From Sabellastarte sp. h YS-2021 (Eukaryota; Annelida; Polychaeta; Sabellida; Sabellidae), in the NCBI GenBank assembly GCA_964017235.1, contig OZ024936.1:12562496-12626495 (forward strand): DNA of 64,000 bases, read 5' to 3'. Position 1 is the first letter of the stretch; each line of letters begins with the position of its first letter. The notes under the pieces were generated by a model. It ran no database searches and was not told the DNA's origin. It saw nothing but the letters and a program-made list of their open reading frames with translations. This document shows positions 10,541-25,617 of the stretch, piece by piece. The translations under genes and the position numbers were made by a program.

Positions 10541-13306
10541 ATGGGGATTTTGCCATGCATATACACTAGTACAGGTGCCTTACCATCGAGTACGCCAATT
10601 TTGGTCGTTCCGAGGGACACCAATTTTTTTCCACCAATGGATAGAGTGGTCCAGTCTGAGTCTATACAATATAACAGGGTAGGGTCTAAAGACCTTAATT
10701 TCGTAGATATGAGCAGAAACAGTATTTCCCATTGATTTTAAATGGGGATTTTGCCATGCATATACACTAGTACAGGTGCCTTACCATCGAGTACGCCAAT
10801 TTTGGTCGTTCCGAGGGACACCAATTTTTTTCCACCAATGGATAGAGTGGTCCAGTCTGAGTCTATACAATATAACAGGGTAGGGTCTAAAGACCTTAAT
10901 TTCGTAGATATGAGCAGAAACAGTATTTCCCATTGATTTTAAATGGGGATTTTGCCATGCATATACACTAGTACAGGTGCCTTACCATCGAGTACGCCAA
11001 TTTTGGTCGTTCCGAGGGACACCAATTTTTTTCCACCAATGGATAGAGTGGTCCAGTCTGAGTCTATACAATATAACAGGGTAGGGTCTAAAGACCTTAA
11101 TTTCGTAGATATGAGCAGAAACAGTATTTCCCATTGATTTTAAATGGGGATTTCGTCGTACATGTGTAGATGCCTTACCATCGAGTACGCCAATTTTGGT
11201 CGTTCCGAGGGACACCAATTTTTTTCCACCAATGGATAGAGTGGTCCAGTCTGAGTCTATACAATATAACAGGGTAGGGTCTAAAGACCTTAATTTCGTA
11301 GATATGAGCAGAAACAGTATTTCCCATTGATTTTAAATGGGGATTTCGTCGTACATGTGTAGATGCCTTACCATCGAGTACGCCAATTTTGGTCGTTCCG
11401 AGGGACACCAATTTTTTTCCACCAATGGATAGAGTGGTCCAGTCTGAGTCTATACAATATAACAGGGTAGGGTCTAAAGACCTTAATTTCGTAGATATGA
11501 GCAGAAACAGTATTTCCCATTGATTTTAAATGGGGATTTTGCCATGCATATACACTAGTACAGGTGCCTTACCATCGAGTACGCCAATTTTGGTCGTTCC
11601 GAGGGACACCAATTTTTTTCCACCAATGGATAGAGTGGTCCAGTCTGAGTCTATACAATATAACAGGGTAGGGTCTAAAGACCTTAATTTCGTAGATATG
11701 AGCAGAAACAGTATTTCCCATTGATTTTAAATGGGGATTTTGCAATGCATATACACTAGTACAGGTGCCTTACCATCGAGTACGCCAATTTTGGTCGTTC
11801 CGAGGGACACCAATTTTTTTCCACCAATGGATAGAGTGGTCCAGTCTGAGTCTATACAATATAACAGGGTAGGGTCTAAAGACCTTAATTTCGTAGATAT
11901 GAGCAGAAACAGTATTTCCCATTGATTTTAAATGGGGATTTCGTCGTACATGTGTAGATGCCTTACCATCGAGTACGCCAATTTTGGTCGTTCCGAGGGA
12001 CACCAATTTTTTTCCACCAATGGATAGAGTGGTCCAGTCTGAGTCTATACAATATAACAGGGTAGGGTCTAAACACCTTAATTTCGTAGATATGAGCAGA
12101 AACAGTATTTCCCATTGATTTTAAATGGGGATTTTGCCATGCATATACACTAGTACAGGTGCCTTACCATCGAGTACGCCAATTTTGGTCGTTCCGAGGG
12201 ACACCAATTTTTTTCCACCAATGGATAGAGTGGTCCAGTCTGAGTCTATACAATATAACAGGGTAGGGTCTAAAGACCTTAATTTCGTAGATATGAGCAG
12301 AAACAGTATTTCCCATTGATTTTAAATGGGGATTTCGTCATACATGTGTAGATGCCGTACGATCGAGTACGCCAATTTTGGTCATTCCGAGGGACACCAA
12401 TTTTTTTCCACCAATGGATAGAGTGGTCCAGTCTGAGTCTATACAATATAACAGGGTAGGGTCTAAAGACCTTAATTTCGTAGATATGAGCAGAAACAGT
12501 ATTTCCCATTGATTTTAAATGGGGATTTTGCCATGCATATACACTAGTACAGGTGCCTTACCATCGAGTACGCCAATTTTGGTCGTTCCGAGGGACACCA
12601 ATTTTTTTCCACCAATGGATAGAGTGGTCCAGTCTGAGTCTATACAATATAACAGGGTAGGGTCTAAAGACCTTAATTTCGTAGATATGAGCAGAAACAG
12701 TATTTCCCATTGATTTTAAATGGGGATTTCGTCGTACATGTGTAGATGCCTTACCATCGAGTACGCCAATTTTGGTCGTTCCGAGGGACACCAATTTTTT
12801 TCCACCAATGGATAGAGTGGTCCAGTCTGAGTCTATACAATATAACAGGGTAGGGTCTAAAGACCTTAATTTCGTAGATATGAGCAGAAACAGTATTTCC
12901 CATTGATTTTAAATGGGGATTTCGTCGTACATGTGTAGATGCCTTACCATCGAGTACGCCAATTTTGGTCGTTCCGAGGGACACCAATTTTTTTCCACCA
13001 ATGGATAGAGTGGTCCAGTCTGAGTCTATACAATATAACAGGGTAGGGTCTAAAGACCTTAATTTCGTAGATATGAGCAGAAACAGTATTTCCCATTGAT
13101 TTTAAATGGGGATTTTGCCATGCATATACACTAGTACAGGTGCCTTACCATCGAGTACGCCAATTTTGGTCGTTCCGAGGGACACCAATTTTTTTCCACC
13201 AATGGATAGAGTGGTCCAGTCTGAGTCTATACAATATAACAGGGTAGGGTCTAAAGACCTTAATTTCGTAGATATGAGCAGAAACAGTATTTCCCATTGA
13301 TTTTAA
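10541..13306. repeat. 14-monomer connecting block with a triple L1
   Basis: The order is L1-L1-L1-S1-S1-L1-L2-S1-L1-S2-L1-S1-S1-L1. The run of three L1 monomers (10541-11143) is found only here and in its duplicate at 42255-42857. The S1 at 11932 has AAACACC for AAAGACC (C at 12074), which breaks the GGTCT-AA-AGACC dyad. Confidence 0.9.
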
Positions 13307-16300
13307 ATGGGGATTTTGCAATGCATATACACTAGTACAGGTGCCTTACCATCGAGTACGCCAATTTTGGTCGTTCCGAGGGACACCAATTTTTTTCCAC
13401 CAATGGATAGAGTGGTCCAGTCTGAGTCTATACAATATAACAGGGTAGGGTCTAAAGACCTTAATTTCGTAGATATGAGCAGAAACAGTATTTCCCATTG
13501 ATTTTAAATGGGGATTTCGTCATACATGTGTAGATGCCTTACCATGGAGTACGCCAATTTTGGTCGTTCCGAGGGACACCAATTTTTTTCCACCAATGGA
13601 TAGAGTGGTCCAGTCTGAGTCTATACAATATAACAGGGTAGGGTCTAAAGACCTTAATTTCGTAGATATGAGCAGAAACAGTATTTCCCATTGATTTTAA
13701 ATGGGGATTTCGTCGTACATGTGTAGATGCCTTACCATCGAGTACGCCAATTTTGGTCGTTCCGAGGGACACCAATTTTTTTCCACCAATGGATAGAGTG
13801 GTCCAGTCTGAGTCTATACAATATAACAGGGTAGGGTCTAAAGACCTTAATTTCGTAGATATGAGCAGAAACAGTATTTCCCATTGATTTTAAATGGGGA
13901 TTTTGCCATGCATATACACTAGTACAGGTGCCTTACCATCGAGTACGCCAATTTTGGTCGTTCCGAGGGACACCAATTTTTTTCCACCAATGGATAGAGT
14001 GGTCCAGTCTGAGTCTATACAATATAACAGGGTAGGGTCTAAAGACCTTAATTTCGTAGATATGAGCAGAAACAGTATTTCCCATTGATTTTAAATGGGG
14101 ATTTCGTCATACATGTGTAGATGCCGTACGATCGAGTACGCCAATTTTGGTCATTCCGAGGGACACCAATTTTTTTCCACCAATGGATAGAGTGGTCCAG
14201 TCTGAGTCTATACAATATAACAGGGTAGGGTCTAAAGACCTTAATTTCGTAGATATGAGCAGAAACAGTATTTCCCATTGATTTTAAATGGGGATTTCGT
14301 CGTACATGTGTAGATGCCTTACCATCGAGTACGCCAATTTTGGTCGTTCCGAGGGACACCAATTTTTTTCCACCAATGGATAGAGTGGTCCAGTCTGAGT
14401 CTATACAATATAACAGGGTAGGGTCTAAAGACCTTAATTTCGTAGATATGAGCAGAAACAGTATTTCCCATTGATTTTAAATGGGGATTTCGTCGTACAT
14501 GTGTAGATGCCTTACCATCGAGTACGCCAATTTTGGTCGTTCCGAGGGACACCAATTTTTTTCCACCAATGGATAGAGTGGTCCAGTCTGAGTCTATACA
14601 ATATAACAGGGTAGGGTCTAAAGACCTTAATTTCGTAGATATGAGCAGAAACAGTATTTCCCATTGATTTTAAATGGGGATTTCGTCGTACATGTGTAGA
14701 TGCCGTACGATCGAGTACGCCAATTTTGGTCGTTCCGAGGGACACCAATTTTTTTCCACCAATGGATAGACTGGTCCAGTCTGAGTCTATACAATATAAC
14801 AGGGTAGGGTCTAAAGACCTTAATTTCGTAGATATGAGCAGAAACAGTATTTCCCATTGATTTTAAATGGGGATTTTGTCGTACATGTGTAGATGCCTTA
14901 CCATCGAGTACGCCAATTTTGGTCGTTCCGAGGGACACCAATTTTTTTCCACCAATTGATAGAGTGGTCCAGTCTGAGTCTATACAATATAACAGGGTAG
15001 GGTCTAAAGACCTTAATTTCGTAGATATGAGCAAAAACAGTATTTCCCATTGATTTTAAATGGGGATTTCGTCGTACATGTGTAGATGCCTTACCATCGA
15101 GTACGCCAATTTTGGTCGTTCCGAGGGACACCAATTTTTTTCCACCAATGGATAGACTGGTCCAGTCTGAGTCTATACAATATAACAGGGTAGGGTCTAA
15201 AGACCTTAATTTCGTAGATATGAGCAGAAACAGTATTTCCCATTGATTTTAAATGGGGATTTTGTCGTACATGTGTAGATGCCTTACCATCGAGTACGCC
15301 AATTTTGGTCGTTCCGAGGGACACCAATTTTTTTCCACCAATTGATAGAGTGGTCCAGTCTGAGTCTATACAATATAACAGGGTAGGGTCTAAAGACCTT
15401 AATTTCGTAGATATGAGCAAAAACAGTATTTCCCATTGATTTTAAATGGGGATTTTGCCATGCATATACACTAGTACAGGTGCCTTACCATCGAGTACGC
15501 CAATTTTGGTCGTTCCGAGGGACACCAATTTTTTTCCACCAATGGATAGAGTGGTCCAGTCTGAGTCTATACAATATAACAGGGTAGGGTCTAAAGACCT
15601 TAATTTCGTAGATATGAGCAGAAACAGTATTTCCCATTGATTTTAAATGGGGATTTCGTCATACATGTGTAGATGCCGTACGATCGAGTACGCCAATTTT
15701 GGTCATTCCGAGGGACACCAATTTTTTTCCACCAATGGATAGAGTGGTCCAGTCTGAGTCTATACAATATAACAGGGTAGGGTCTAAAGACCTTAATTTC
15801 GTAGATATGAGCAGAAACAGTATTTCCCATTGATTTTAAATGGGGATTTCGTCGTACATGTGTAGATGCCTTACCATCGAGTACGCCAATTTTGGTCGTT
15901 CCGAGGGACACCAATTTTTTTCCACCAATGGATAGAGTGGTCCAGTCTGAGTCTATACAATATAACAGGGTAGGGTCTAAAGACCTTAATTTCGTAGATA
16001 TGAGCAGAAACAGTATTTCCCATTGATTTTAAATGGGGATTTCGTCGTACATGTGTAGATGCCTTACCATCGAGTACGCCAATTTTGGTCGTTCCGAGGG
16101 ACACCAATTTTTTTCCACCAATGGATAGACTGGTCCAGTCTGAGTCTATACAATATAACAGGGTAGGGTCTAAAGACCTTAATTTCGTAGATATGAGCAG
16201 AAACAGTATTTCCCATTGATTTTAAATGGGGATTTCGTCATACATGTGTAGATGCCGTACGATCGAGTACGCCAATTTTGGTCGTTCCGAGGGACACCAA

Positions 16301-16611
16301 TTTTTTTCCACCAATGGATAGAGTGGTCCAGTCTGAGTCTATACAATATAACAGGGTAGGGTCTAAAGACCTTAATTTCGTAGATATGAGCAGAAACAGT
16401 ATTTCCCATTGATTTTAAATGGGGATTTCGTCGTACATGTGTAGATGCCTTACCATCGAGTACGCCAATTTTGGTCGTTCCGAGGGACACCAATTTTTTT
16501 CCACCAATGGATAGAGTGGTCCAGTCTGAGTCTATACAATATAACAGGGTAGGGTCTAAAGACCTTAATTTCGTAGATATGAGCAGAAACAGTATTTCCC
16601 ATTGATTTTAA
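13307..16611. repeat. 17-monomer unit (3,305 bp), copy 2
   Basis: Same class order as 7236-10540, at an offset of 6,071 bp. After it the array continues with S1-S5-S6-S5, whereas copy 1 is followed by L1. Confidence 0.92.
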
Positions 16612-17383
16612 ATGGGGATTTCGTCGTACATGTGTAGATGCCTTACCATCGAGTACGCCAATTTTGGTCGTTCCGAGGGACACCAATTTTTTTCCACCAA
16701 TGGATAGAGTGGTCCAGTCTGAGTCTATACAATATAACAGGGTAGGGTCTAAAGACCTTAATTTCGTAGATATGAGCAGAAACAGTATTTCCCATTGATT
16801 TTAAATGGGGATTTTGTCGTACATGTGTAGATGCCTTACCATCGAGTACGCCAATTTTGGTCGTTCCGAGGGACACCAATTTTTTTCCACCAATTGATAG
16901 AGTGGTCCAGTCTGAGTCTATACAATATAACAGGGTAGGGTCTAAAGACCTTAATTTCGTAGATATGAGCAAAAACAGTATTTCCCATTGATTTTAAATG
17001 GGGATTTCGTCGTACATGTGTAGATGCCTTACCATCGAGTACGCCAATTTTGGTCGTTCCGAGGGACACCAATTTTTTTCCACCAATGGATAGACTGGTC
17101 CAGTCTGAGTCTATACAATATAACAGGGTAGGGTCTAAAGACCTTAATTTCGTAGATATGAGCAGAAACAGTATTTCCCATTGATTTTAAATGGGGATTT
17201 TGTCGTACATGTGTAGATGCCTTACCATCGAGTACGCCAATTTTGGTCGTTCCGAGGGACACCAATTTTTTTCCACCAATTGATAGAGTGGTCCAGTCTG
17301 AGTCTATACAATATAACAGGGTAGGGTCTAAAGACCTTAATTTCGTAGATATGAGCAAAAACAGTATTTCCCATTGATTTTAA
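16612..17383. repeat. Four-monomer junction block S1-S5-S6-S5
   Basis: Links the 17-monomer unit to the 2,935-bp units. It equals the S5-S6-S5 core of the 17-monomer unit but is preceded by S1 rather than S7. The same block recurs at 25618-26389. Confidence 0.88.
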
Positions 17384-20318
17384 ATGGGGATTTTGCCATG
17401 CATATACACTAGTACAGGTGCCTTACCATCGAGTACGCCAATTTTGGTCGTTCCGAGGGACACCAATTTTTTTCCACCAATGGATAGAGTGGTCCAGTCT
17501 CAGTCTATACAATATAACAGGGTAGGGTCTAAAGACCTTAATTTCGTAGATATGAGCAGAAACAGTATTTCCCATTGATTTTAAATGGGGATTTCGTCAT
17601 ACATGTGTAGATGCCGTACGATCGAGTACGCCAATTTTGGTCATTCCGAGGGACACCAATTTTTTTCCACCAATGGATAGAGTGGTCCAGTCTGAGTCTA
17701 TACAATATAACAGGGTAGGGTCTAAAGACCTTAATTTCGTAGATATGAGCAGAAACAGTATTTCCCATTGATTTTAAATGGGGATTTCGTCGTACATGTG
17801 TAGATGCCTTACCATCGAGTACGCCAATTTTGGTCGTTCCGAGGGACACCAATTTTTTTCCACCAATGGATAGAGTGGTCCAGTCTGAGTCTATACAATA
17901 TAACAGGGTAGGGTCTAAAGACCTTAATTTCGTAGATATGAGCAGAAACAGTATTTCCCATTGATTTTAAATGGGGATTTCGTCGTACATGTGTAGATGC
18001 CTTACCATCGAGTACGCCAATTTTGGTCGTTCCGAGGGACACCAATTTTTTTCCACCAATGGATAGACTGGTCCAGTCTGAGTCTATACAATATAACAGG
18101 GTAGGGTCTAAAGACCTTAATTTCGTAGATATGAGCAGAAACAGTATTTCCCATTGATTTTAAATGGGGATTTCGTCACACATGTGTAGATGCCGTACGA
18201 TCGAGTACGCCAATTTTGGTCGTTCCGAGGGACACCAATTTTTTTCCACCAATGGATAGAGTGGTCCAGTCTGAGTCTATACAATATAACAGGGTAGGGT
18301 CTAAAGACCTTAATTTCGTAGATATGAGCAGAAACAGTATTTCCCATTGATTTTAAATGGGGATTTCGTCGTACATGTGTAGATGCCTTACCATCGAGTA
18401 CGCCAATTTTGGTCGTTCCGAGGGACACCAATTTTTTTCCACCAATGGATAGAGTGGTCCAGTCTGAGTCTATACAATATAACAGGGTAGGGTCTAAAGA
18501 CCTTAATTTCGTAGATATGAGCAGAAAGAGTATTTCCCATTGATTTTAAATGGGGATTTTGCCATGCATATACACTAGTACAGGTGCCTTACCATCGAGT
18601 ACGCCAATTTTGGTCGTTCCGAGGGACACCAATTTTTTTCCACCAATGGATAGAGTGGTCCAGTCTGAGTCTATACAATATAACAGGGTAGGGTCTAAAG
18701 ACCTTAATTTCGTAGATATGAGCAGAAACAGTATTTCCCATTGATTTTAAATGGGGATTTCGTCGTACATGTGTAGATGCCTTACCATCGAGTACGCCAA
18801 TTTTGGTCGTTCCGAGGGACACCAATTTTTTTCCACCAATGGATAGAGTGGTCCAGTCTGAGTCTATACAATATAACAGGGTAGGGTCTAAAGACCTTAA
18901 TTTCGTAGATATGAGCAGAAACAGTATTTCCCATTGATTTTAAATGGGGATTTTGCCATGCATATACACTAGTACAGGTGCCTTACCATCGAGTACGCCA
19001 ATTTTGGTCGTTCCGAGGGACACCAATTTTTTTCCACCAATGGATAGAGTGGTCCAGTCTGAGTCTATACAATATAACAGGGTAGGGTCTAAAGACCTTA
19101 ATTTCGTAGATATGAGCAGAAACAGTATTTCCCATTGATTTTAAATGGGGATTTCGTCATACATGTGTAGATGCCGTACGATCGAGTACGCCAATTTTGG
19201 TCGTTCCGAGGGACACCAATTTTTTTCCACCAATGGATAGAGTGGTCCAGTCTGAGTCTATACAATATAACAGGGTAGGGTCTAAAGACCTTAATTTCGT
19301 AGATATGAGCAGAAACAGTATTTCCCATTGATTTTAAATGGGGATTTCGTCGTACATGTGTAGATGCCTTACCATCGAGTACGCCAATTTTGGTCGTTCC
19401 GAGGGACACCAATTTTTTTCCACCAATGGATAGAGTGGTCCAGTCTGAGTCTATACAATATAACAGGGTAGGGTCTAAAGACCTTAATTTCGTAGATATG
19501 AGCAGAAACAGTATTTCCCATTGATTTTAAATGGGGATTTCGTCGTACATGTGTAGATGCCTTACCATCGAGTACGCCAATTTTGGTCGTTCCGAGGGAC
19601 ACCAATTTTTTTCCACCAATGGATAGAGTGGTCCAGTCTGAGTCTATACAATATAACAGGGTAGGGTCTAAAGACCTTAATTTCGTAGATATGAGCAGAA
19701 ACAGTATTTCCCATTGATTTTAAATGGGGATTTTGCCATGCATATACACTAGTACAGGTGCCTTACCATCGAGTACGCCAATTTTGGTCGTTCCGAGGGA
19801 CACCAATTTTTTTCCACCAATGGATAGAGTGGTCCAGTCTGAGTCTATACAATATAACAGGGTAGGGTCTAAAGACCTTAATTTCGTAGATATGAGCAGA
19901 AACAGTATTTCCCATTGATTTTAAATGGGGATTTTGCAATGCATATACACTAGTACAGGTGCCTTACCATCGAGTACGCCAATTTTGGTCGTTCCGAGGG
20001 ACACCAATTTTTTTCCACCAATGGATAGACTGGTCCAGTCTGAGTCTATACAATATAACAGGGTAGGGTCTAAAGACCTTAATTTCGTAGATATGAGCAG
20101 AAACAGTATTTCCCATTGATTTTAAATGGGGATTTTGTCGTACATGTGTAGATGCCTTACCATCGAGTACGCCAATTTTGGTCGTTCCGAGGGACACCAA
20201 TTTTTTTCCACCAATTGATAGAGTGGTCCAGTCTGAGTCTATACAATATAACAGGGTAGGGTCTAAAGACCTTAATTTCGTAGATATGAGCAAAAACAGT
20301 ATTTCCCATTGATTTTAA
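17384..20318. repeat. 15-monomer unit (2,935 bp), L1c/S8 lineage, copy 1
   Basis: The order is L1c-S2-S1-S6-S8-S1k-L1-S1-L1-S3-S1-S1-L1-L2p-S5. Five long and ten short monomers give 2,935 bp. Private markers are CAGTCTCAGTC in the first monomer (C at 17501), CACACATG in the fifth, AAAGAGT in the sixth and AGACTGG in the L2. Confidence 0.92.
18164..18356. repeat. Type example of short monomer class S8
   Basis: S8 is S3 with CGTCACACAT in the box, which creates the perfect palindrome ACACATGTGT. There are four copies, at 18164, 21099, 27170 and 30298, each between S6 and S1k. The 27170 copy (S8b) has CATCACACAT, a further CpG to CpA change at 27181. S8 occupies the slot that S3 fills in the related units at 47160 and 53392. 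Confidence 0.92.
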
Positions 20319-23060
20319 ATGGGGATTTTGCCATGCATATACACTAGTACAGGTGCCTTACCATCGAGTACGCCAATTTTGGTCGTTCCGAGGGACACCA
20401 ATTTTTTTCCACCAATGGATAGAGTGGTCCAGTCTCAGTCTATACAATATAACAGGGTAGGGTCTAAAGACCTTAATTTCGTAGATATGAGCAGAAACAG
20501 TATTTCCCATTGATTTTAAATGGGGATTTCGTCATACATGTGTAGATGCCGTACGATCGAGTACGCCAATTTTGGTCATTCCGAGGGACACCAATTTTTT
20601 TCCACCAATGGATAGAGTGGTCCAGTCTGAGTCTATACAATATAACAGGGTAGGGTCTAAAGACCTTAATTTCGTAGATATGAGCAGAAACAGTATTTCC
20701 CATTGATTTTAAATGGGGATTTCGTCGTACATGTGTAGATGCCTTACCATCGAGTACGCCAATTTTGGTCGTTCCGAGGGACACCAATTTTTTTCCACCA
20801 ATGGATAGAGTGGTCCAGTCTGAGTCTATACAATATAACAGGGTAGGGTCTAAAGACCTTAATTTCGTAGATATGAGCAGAAACAGTATTTCCCATTGAT
20901 TTTAAATGGGGATTTCGTCGTACATGTGTAGATGCCTTACCATCGAGTACGCCAATTTTGGTCGTTCCGAGGGACACCAATTTTTTTCCACCAATGGATA
21001 GACTGGTCCAGTCTGAGTCTATACAATATAACAGGGTAGGGTCTAAAGACCTTAATTTCGTAGATATGAGCAGAAACAGTATTTCCCATTGATTTTAAAT
21101 GGGGATTTCGTCACACATGTGTAGATGCCGTACGATCGAGTACGCCAATTTTGGTCGTTCCGAGGGACACCAATTTTTTTCCACCAATGGATAGAGTGGT
21201 CCAGTCTGAGTCTATACAATATAACAGGGTAGGGTCTAAAGACCTTAATTTCGTAGATATGAGCAGAAACAGTATTTCCCATTGATTTTAAATGGGGATT
21301 TCGTCGTACATGTGTAGATGCCTTACCATCGAGTACGCCAATTTTGGTCGTTCCGAGGGACACCAATTTTTTTCCACCAATGGATAGAGTGGTCCAGTCT
21401 GAGTCTATACAATATAACAGGGTAGGGTCTAAAGACCTTAATTTCGTAGATATGAGCAGAAAGAGTATTTCCCATTGATTTTAAATGGGGATTTTGCCAT
21501 GCATATACACTAGTACAGGTGCCTTACCATCGAGTACGCCAATTTTGGTCGTTCCGAGGGACACCAATTTTTTTCCACCAATGGATAGAGTGGTCCAGTC
21601 TGAGTCTATACAATATAACAGGGTAGGGTCTAAAGACCTTAATTTCGTAGATATGAGCAGAAACAGTATTTCCCATTGATTTTAAATGGGGATTTCGTCG
21701 TACATGTGTAGATGCCTTACCATCGAGTACGCCAATTTTGGTCGTTCCGAGGGACACCAATTTTTTTCCACCAATGGATAGAGTGGTCCAGTCTGAGTCT
21801 ATACAATATAACAGGGTAGGGTCTAAAGACCTTAATTTCGTAGATATGAGCAGAAACAGTATTTCCCATTGATTTTAAATGGGGATTTTGCCATGCATAT
21901 ACACTAGTACAGGTGCCTTACCATCGAGTACGCCAATTTTGGTCGTTCCGAGGGACACCAATTTTTTTCCACCAATGGATAGAGTGGTCCAGTCTGAGTC
22001 TATACAATATAACAGGGTAGGGTCTAAAGACCTTAATTTCGTAGATATGAGCAGAAACAGTATTTCCCATTGATTTTAAATGGGGATTTCGTCATACATG
22101 TGTAGATGCCGTACGATCGAGTACGCCAATTTTGGTCGTTCCGAGGGACACCAATTTTTTTCCACCAATGGATAGAGTGGTCCAGTCTGAGTCTATACAA
22201 TATAACAGGGTAGGGTCTAAAGACCTTAATTTCGTAGATATGAGCAGAAACAGTATTTCCCATTGATTTTAAATGGGGATTTCGTCGTACATGTGTAGAT
22301 GCCTTACCATCGAGTACGCCAATTTTGGTCGTTCCGAGGGACACCAATTTTTTTCCACCAATGGATAGAGTGGTCCAGTCTGAGTCTATACAATATAACA
22401 GGGTAGGGTCTAAAGACCTTAATTTCGTAGATATGAGCAGAAACAGTATTTCCCATTGATTTTAAATGGGGATTTCGTCGTACATGTGTAGATGCCTTAC
22501 CATCGAGTACGCCAATTTTGGTCGTTCCGAGGGACACCAATTTTTTTCCACCAATGGATAGAGTGGTCCAGTCTGAGTCTATACAATATAACAGGGTAGG
22601 GTCTAAAGACCTTAATTTCGTAGATATGAGCAGAAACAGTATTTCCCATTGATTTTAAATGGGGATTTTGCCATGCATATACACTAGTACAGGTGCCTTA
22701 CCATCGAGTACGCCAATTTTGGTCGTTCCGAGGGACACCAATTTTTTTCCACCAATGGATAGAGTGGTCCAGTCTGAGTCTATACAATATAACAGGGTAG
22801 GGTCTAAAGACCTTAATTTCGTAGATATGAGCAGAAACAGTATTTCCCATTGATTTTAAATGGGGATTTTGCAATGCATATACACTAGTACAGGTGCCTT
22901 ACCATCGAGTACGCCAATTTTGGTCGTTCCGAGGGACACCAATTTTTTTCCACCAATGGATAGAGTGGTCCAGTCTGAGTCTATACAATATAACAGGGTA
23001 GGGTCTAAAGACCTTAATTTCGTAGATATGAGCAGAAACAGTATTTCCCATTGATTTTAA
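20319..23060. repeat. 15-monomer unit, L1c/S8 lineage, copy 2 (3-prime end altered)
   Basis: The order L1c-S2-S1-S6-S8-S1k-L1-S1-L1-S3-S1-S1-L1 matches copy 1 at an offset of 2,935 bp. It then ends in a plain L2 without AGACTGG and is followed by S1 rather than S5. The last part therefore looks exchanged with the L1-L2-S1-L1-S2-L1 type seen at 144 and 31858. Confidence 0.9.
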
Positions 23061-25617
23061 ATGGGGATTTCGTCGTACATGTGTAGATGCCTTACCATCG
23101 AGTACGCCAATTTTGGTCGTTCCGAGGGACACCAATTTTTTTCCACCAATGGATAGAGTGGTCCAGTCTGAGTCTATACAATATAACAGGGTAGGGTCTA
23201 AAGACCTTAATTTCGTAGATATGAGCAGAAACAGTATTTCCCATTGATTTTAAATGGGGATTTTGCCATGCATATACACTAGTACAGGTGCCTTACCATC
23301 GAGTACGCCAATTTTGGTCGTTCCGAGGGACACCAATTTTTTTCCACCAATGGATAGAGTGGTCCAGTCTGAGTCTATACAATATAACAGGGTAGGGTCT
23401 AAAGACCTTAATTTCGTAGATATGAGCAGAAACAGTATTTCCCATTGATTTTAAATGGGGATTTCGTCATACATGTGTAGATGCCGTACGATCGAGTACG
23501 CCAATTTTGGTCATTCCGAGGGACACCAATTTTTTTCCACCAATGGATAGAGTGGTCCAGTCTGAGTCTATACAATATAACAGGGTAGGGTCTAAAGACC
23601 TTAATTTCGTAGATATGAGCAGAAACAGTATTTCCCATTGATTTTAAATGGGGATTTTGCCATGCATATACACTAGTACAGGTGCCTTACCATCGAGTAC
23701 GCCAATTTTGGTCGTTCCGAGGGACACCAATTTTTTTCCACCAATGGATAGAGTGGTCCAGTCTGAGTCTATACAATATAACAGGGTAGGGTCTAAAGAC
23801 CTTAATTTCGTAGATATGAGCAGAAACAGTATTTCCCATTGATTTTAAATGGGGATTTCGTCATACATGTGTAGATGCCGTACGATCGAGTACGCCAATT
23901 TTGGTCGTTCCGAGGGACACCAATTTTTTTCCACCAATGGATAGAGTGGTCCAGTCTGAGTCTATACAATATAACAGGGTAGGGTCTAAAGACCTTAATT
24001 TCGTAGATATGAGCAGAAACAGTATTTCCCATTGATTTTAAATGGGGATTTCGTCGTACATGTGTAGATGCCTTACCATCGAGTACGCCAATTTTGGTCG
24101 TTCCGAGGGACACCAATTTTTTTCCACCAATGGATAGAGTGGTCCAGTCTGAGTCTATACAATATAACAGGGTAGGGTCTAAAGACCTTAATTTCGTAGA
24201 TATGAGCAGAAACAGTATTTCCCATTGATTTTAAATGGGGATTTTGCCATGCATATACACTAGTACAGGTGCCTTACCATCGAGTACGCCAATTTTGGTC
24301 GTTCCGAGGGACACCAATTTTTTTCCACCAATGGATAGAGTGGTCCAGTCTGAGTCTATACAATATAACAGGGTAGGGTCTAAAGACCTTAATTTCGTAG
24401 ATATGAGCAGAAACAGTATTTCCCATTGATTTTAAATGGGGATTTTGCAATGCATATACACTAGTACAGGTGCCTTACCATCGAGTACGCCAATTTTGGT
24501 CGTTCCGAGGGACACCAATTTTTTTCCACCAATGGATAGAGTGGTCCAGTCTGAGTCTATACAATATAACAGGGTAGGGTCTAAAGACCTTAATTTCGTA
24601 GATATGAGCAGAAACAGTATTTCCCATTGATTTTAAATGGGGATTTTGCCATGCATATACACTAGTACAGGTGCCTTACCATCGAGTACGCCAATTTTGG
24701 TCGTTCCGAGGGACACCAATTTTTTTCCACCAATGGATAGAGTGGTCCAGTCTGAGTCTATACAATATAACAGGGTAGGGTCTAAAGACCTTAATTTCGT
24801 AGATATGAGCAGAAACAGTATTTCCCATTGATTTTAAATGGGGATTTCGTCATACATGTGTAGATGCCGTACGATCGAGTACGCCAATTTTGGTCATTCC
24901 GAGGGACACCAATTTTTTTCCACCAATGGATAGAGTGGTCCAGTCTGAGTCTATACAATATAACAGGGTAGGGTCTAAAGACCTTAATTTCGTAGATATG
25001 AGCAGAAACAGTATTTCCCATTGATTTTAAATGGGGATTTTGCCATGCATATACACTAGTACAGGTGCCTTACCATCGAGTACGCCAATTTTGGTCGTTC
25101 CGAGGGACACCAATTTTTTTCCACCAATGGATAGAGTGGTCCAGTCTGAGTCTATACAATATAACAGGGTAGGGTCTAAAGACCTTAATTTCGTAGATAT
25201 GAGCAGAAACAGTATTTCCCATTGATTTTAAATGGGGATTTCGTCGTACATGTGTAGATGCCTTACCATCGAGTACGCCAATTTTGGTCGTTCCGAGGGA
25301 CACCAATTTTTTTCCACCAATGGATAGAGTGGTCCAGTCTGAGTCTATACAATATAACAGGGTAGGGTCTAAAGACCTTAATTTCGTAGATATGAGCAGA
25401 AACAGTATTTCCCATTGATTTTAAATGGGGATTTCGTCATACATGTGTAGATGCCTTACCATGGAGTACGCCAATTTTGGTCGTTCCGAGGGACACCAAT
25501 TTTTTTCCACCAATGGATAGAGTGGTCCAGTCTGAGTCTATACAATATAACAGGGTAGGGTCTAAAGACCTTAATTTCGTAGATATGAGCAGAAACAGTA
25601 TTTCCCATTGATTTTAA
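23061..25617. repeat. 13-monomer block resembling the long-monomer-rich region
   Basis: The order is S1-L1-S2-L1-S3-S1-L1-L2-L1-S2-L1-S1-S4. It resembles 4687-6053 but is shortened; L2 followed directly by L1 at 24436-24637 is unique in the window, and the S4 at 25425 is the only one not preceded by L2. Both suggest deletion junctions. Confidence 0.85.

Larger units (their letters stand above)
1..16621. repeat. Copy 1 of the 31,714-bp-offset segmental duplication
   Basis: From the left edge to 16621, 84 complete monomers occur in the same class order as at 31715-48335. Private single-base markers also match at the exact offset: AAAGAGT at 1312 and 33026, and AAACACC at 12074 and 43788. Identity ends at 16622, where copy 1 continues into S1 and copy 2 into L1. 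Because position 1 already matches 31715, the true left boundary lies outside the window. Confidence 0.92.
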